Shown: piece after piece, positions 63,574 through 64,000 of the stretch
Layout: the number at the start of each line of letters is the position of its first letter
Numbering within the stretch: position 1 is the first letter of the stretch
Assembly: GCA_027924585.1 (NCBI GenBank)
Contig: BSBM01000486.1
Span: forward strand, 48,810,001-48,874,000
Reading direction: 5' to 3'
Origin: Larix kaempferi
Lineage: Eukaryota; Streptophyta; Pinopsida; Pinales; Pinaceae
DNA length: 64,000 nucleotides
Notes under the pieces: generated by a model
What the model saw: the letters and a program-made list of their open reading frames with translations, nothing else
The model's database searches: none
What the model was told of the DNA's origin: nothing
Translations under genes and position numbers: made by a program

Positions 63574-64000
63574 ATGAGCAATTCGAATGATCCTTCTTCT
63601 ATACTTCTCACTCCTTTCAATTATTTCGAATGGAAAAGGAAGATGATAATACTCTTGCGATCAAGAGGGTTTACTAGAATAGTTGAAGAAAAAGATGTCA
63701 TACCACATCAAGCTGAAAAGAGATTCAAGCACCTAAACAAAATGGATGAAGCCTTTGGATTCATATGCCTTCATATTTCTGATGATCTATTGTTTCATGC
63801 TGATGGATTGAAGTCCCCATATGATTTATGGATAAAATTGAGGAGTCTTTTTGGCAAACAAGACGAACTGAGAGGCTACATTCTTGAGAATGAATTGGTT
63901 GCCCTTCAACCTAGCAATTTCGAGAGCATTCAAGATTTCTTCTCCAAATTTCAGAATTTGGTTTTGCATTGCAAGCAATGTGGCATCACTAAAAGTGATG
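63574..64000 (+). CDS. Copia C gag, N-terminal part (runs off the window)
   Basis: ATG 63574 opens a frame that stays open for 142 codons to the edge. It begins MSNSNDPSSILLTPFNYFEW and continues with MIILLRSRGFTRIVEEKD, LWIKLRSLFGKQDELRGYIL, LVALQPSNFESIQDFFSKFQ and LVLHCKQCGITKSD. The same blocks appear in Copia A and B (NYFSWKSRMEDVLRSRG and LENELISLNPSDFSCIQDYL), which identifies the capsid-like region of Copia Gag that packages the RNA. The ATG is the first after the primer-binding site and matches the start seen in A and B. No lesion is visible, but the zinc knuckle and pol lie outside, so activity cannot be judged. Confidence 0.88.
   Translation, partial: MSNSNDPSSILLTPFNYFEWKRKMIILLRSRGFTRIVEEKDVIPHQAEKRFKHLNKMDEAFGFICLHISDDLLFHADGLKSPYDLWIKLRSLFGKQDELRGYILENELVALQPSNFESIQDFFSKFQNLVLHCKQCGITKSD

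Larger units (their letters stand above)
62667..64000 (+). mobile_element. Copia C, left end of a further Copia element
   Basis: LTR, primer-binding site, a short leader and the start of gag; the element runs off the right edge. The part visible has no stop or frameshift, unlike Copia A and B, so it may be younger. Its gag is clearly related to that of A and B. Confidence 0.9.

Noticed and set aside
1-64000. CRISPR array, bacterial operon or phage-type system
   Set aside because: The repeat content, retroelement families, polymerase III SINEs and base composition are those of a plant nuclear genome; no spaced identical repeats or prokaryotic gene order occur.

Overview
The window looks like nuclear DNA from a land plant with a large, repeat-rich genome. 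It is AT-rich and I found no convincing ordinary cellular gene in it. Almost every coding stretch belongs to a plant retroelement: L1-type LINEs with the plant arrangement endonuclease, reverse transcriptase (RT), zf-RVT zinc finger and RNase H; Copia elements whose primer-binding site starts TGGTATCAGAG; and a Gypsy chromovirus. Coding is interrupted by stops and frameshifts in every element except the partial Copia at the right edge. I cannot name the species.

Left part (1-15,000). AT-rich DNA with short repeats, a SINE (1255-1474) and a fold-back hairpin (1615-1744) precede a nested LINE pair. LINE-1 lies on the minus strand and occupies 1792-5914 plus 12939 to about 14970. It is split inside its endonuclease domain by LINE-2, a full-length plus-strand LINE (5915-12917) with a 21-bp target-site duplication and an A tail. 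LINE-2 keeps its layout: ORF1, a TAATG stop/start overlap, then ORF2.

Middle part (15,000-34,000). Low-complexity AT DNA is followed by a small palindromic repeat family, two uncharacterised broken coding regions (16.5-17.2 kb and 19.15-20.35 kb), and minus-strand LINE-3 (20385-24968), which has lost its RT core. After a long non-coding stretch comes a fragment of a fourth LINE, ORF1 only (29.1-30.0 kb), then more non-coding DNA.

Right-centre (34,000-46,750). A Copia element inserted into an array of diverged tandem repeats, giving the 5-bp duplication TCCTT. Its 5' half and about 470 bp of upstream flank were later duplicated: 34453-38788 matches 39339-43688. The copies are separated by 550 bp of unrelated DNA rich in GTGC/GCAC motifs. 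Copy A is a 5' half only; copy B runs on to the 3' LTR.

Right part (46,750-64,000). A minus-strand Gypsy chromovirus (48842-52501) has lost most of gag and is surrounded by rearranged LTR pieces. About 9 kb follows with no recognisable gene but with two SINEs that have clear target duplications and a Mutator-like MITE. The window ends in a Copia element whose LTR, primer-binding site and first 142 gag codons look intact.

I found no new functional gene system. The most informative signals concern genome evolution: the LINE-in-LINE insertion, the partial segmental duplication of the Copia, stop codons in LINE-2 that mostly look like single C-to-T or G-to-A changes, and reading frames or coding-like stretches beyond RNase H in two LINEs.
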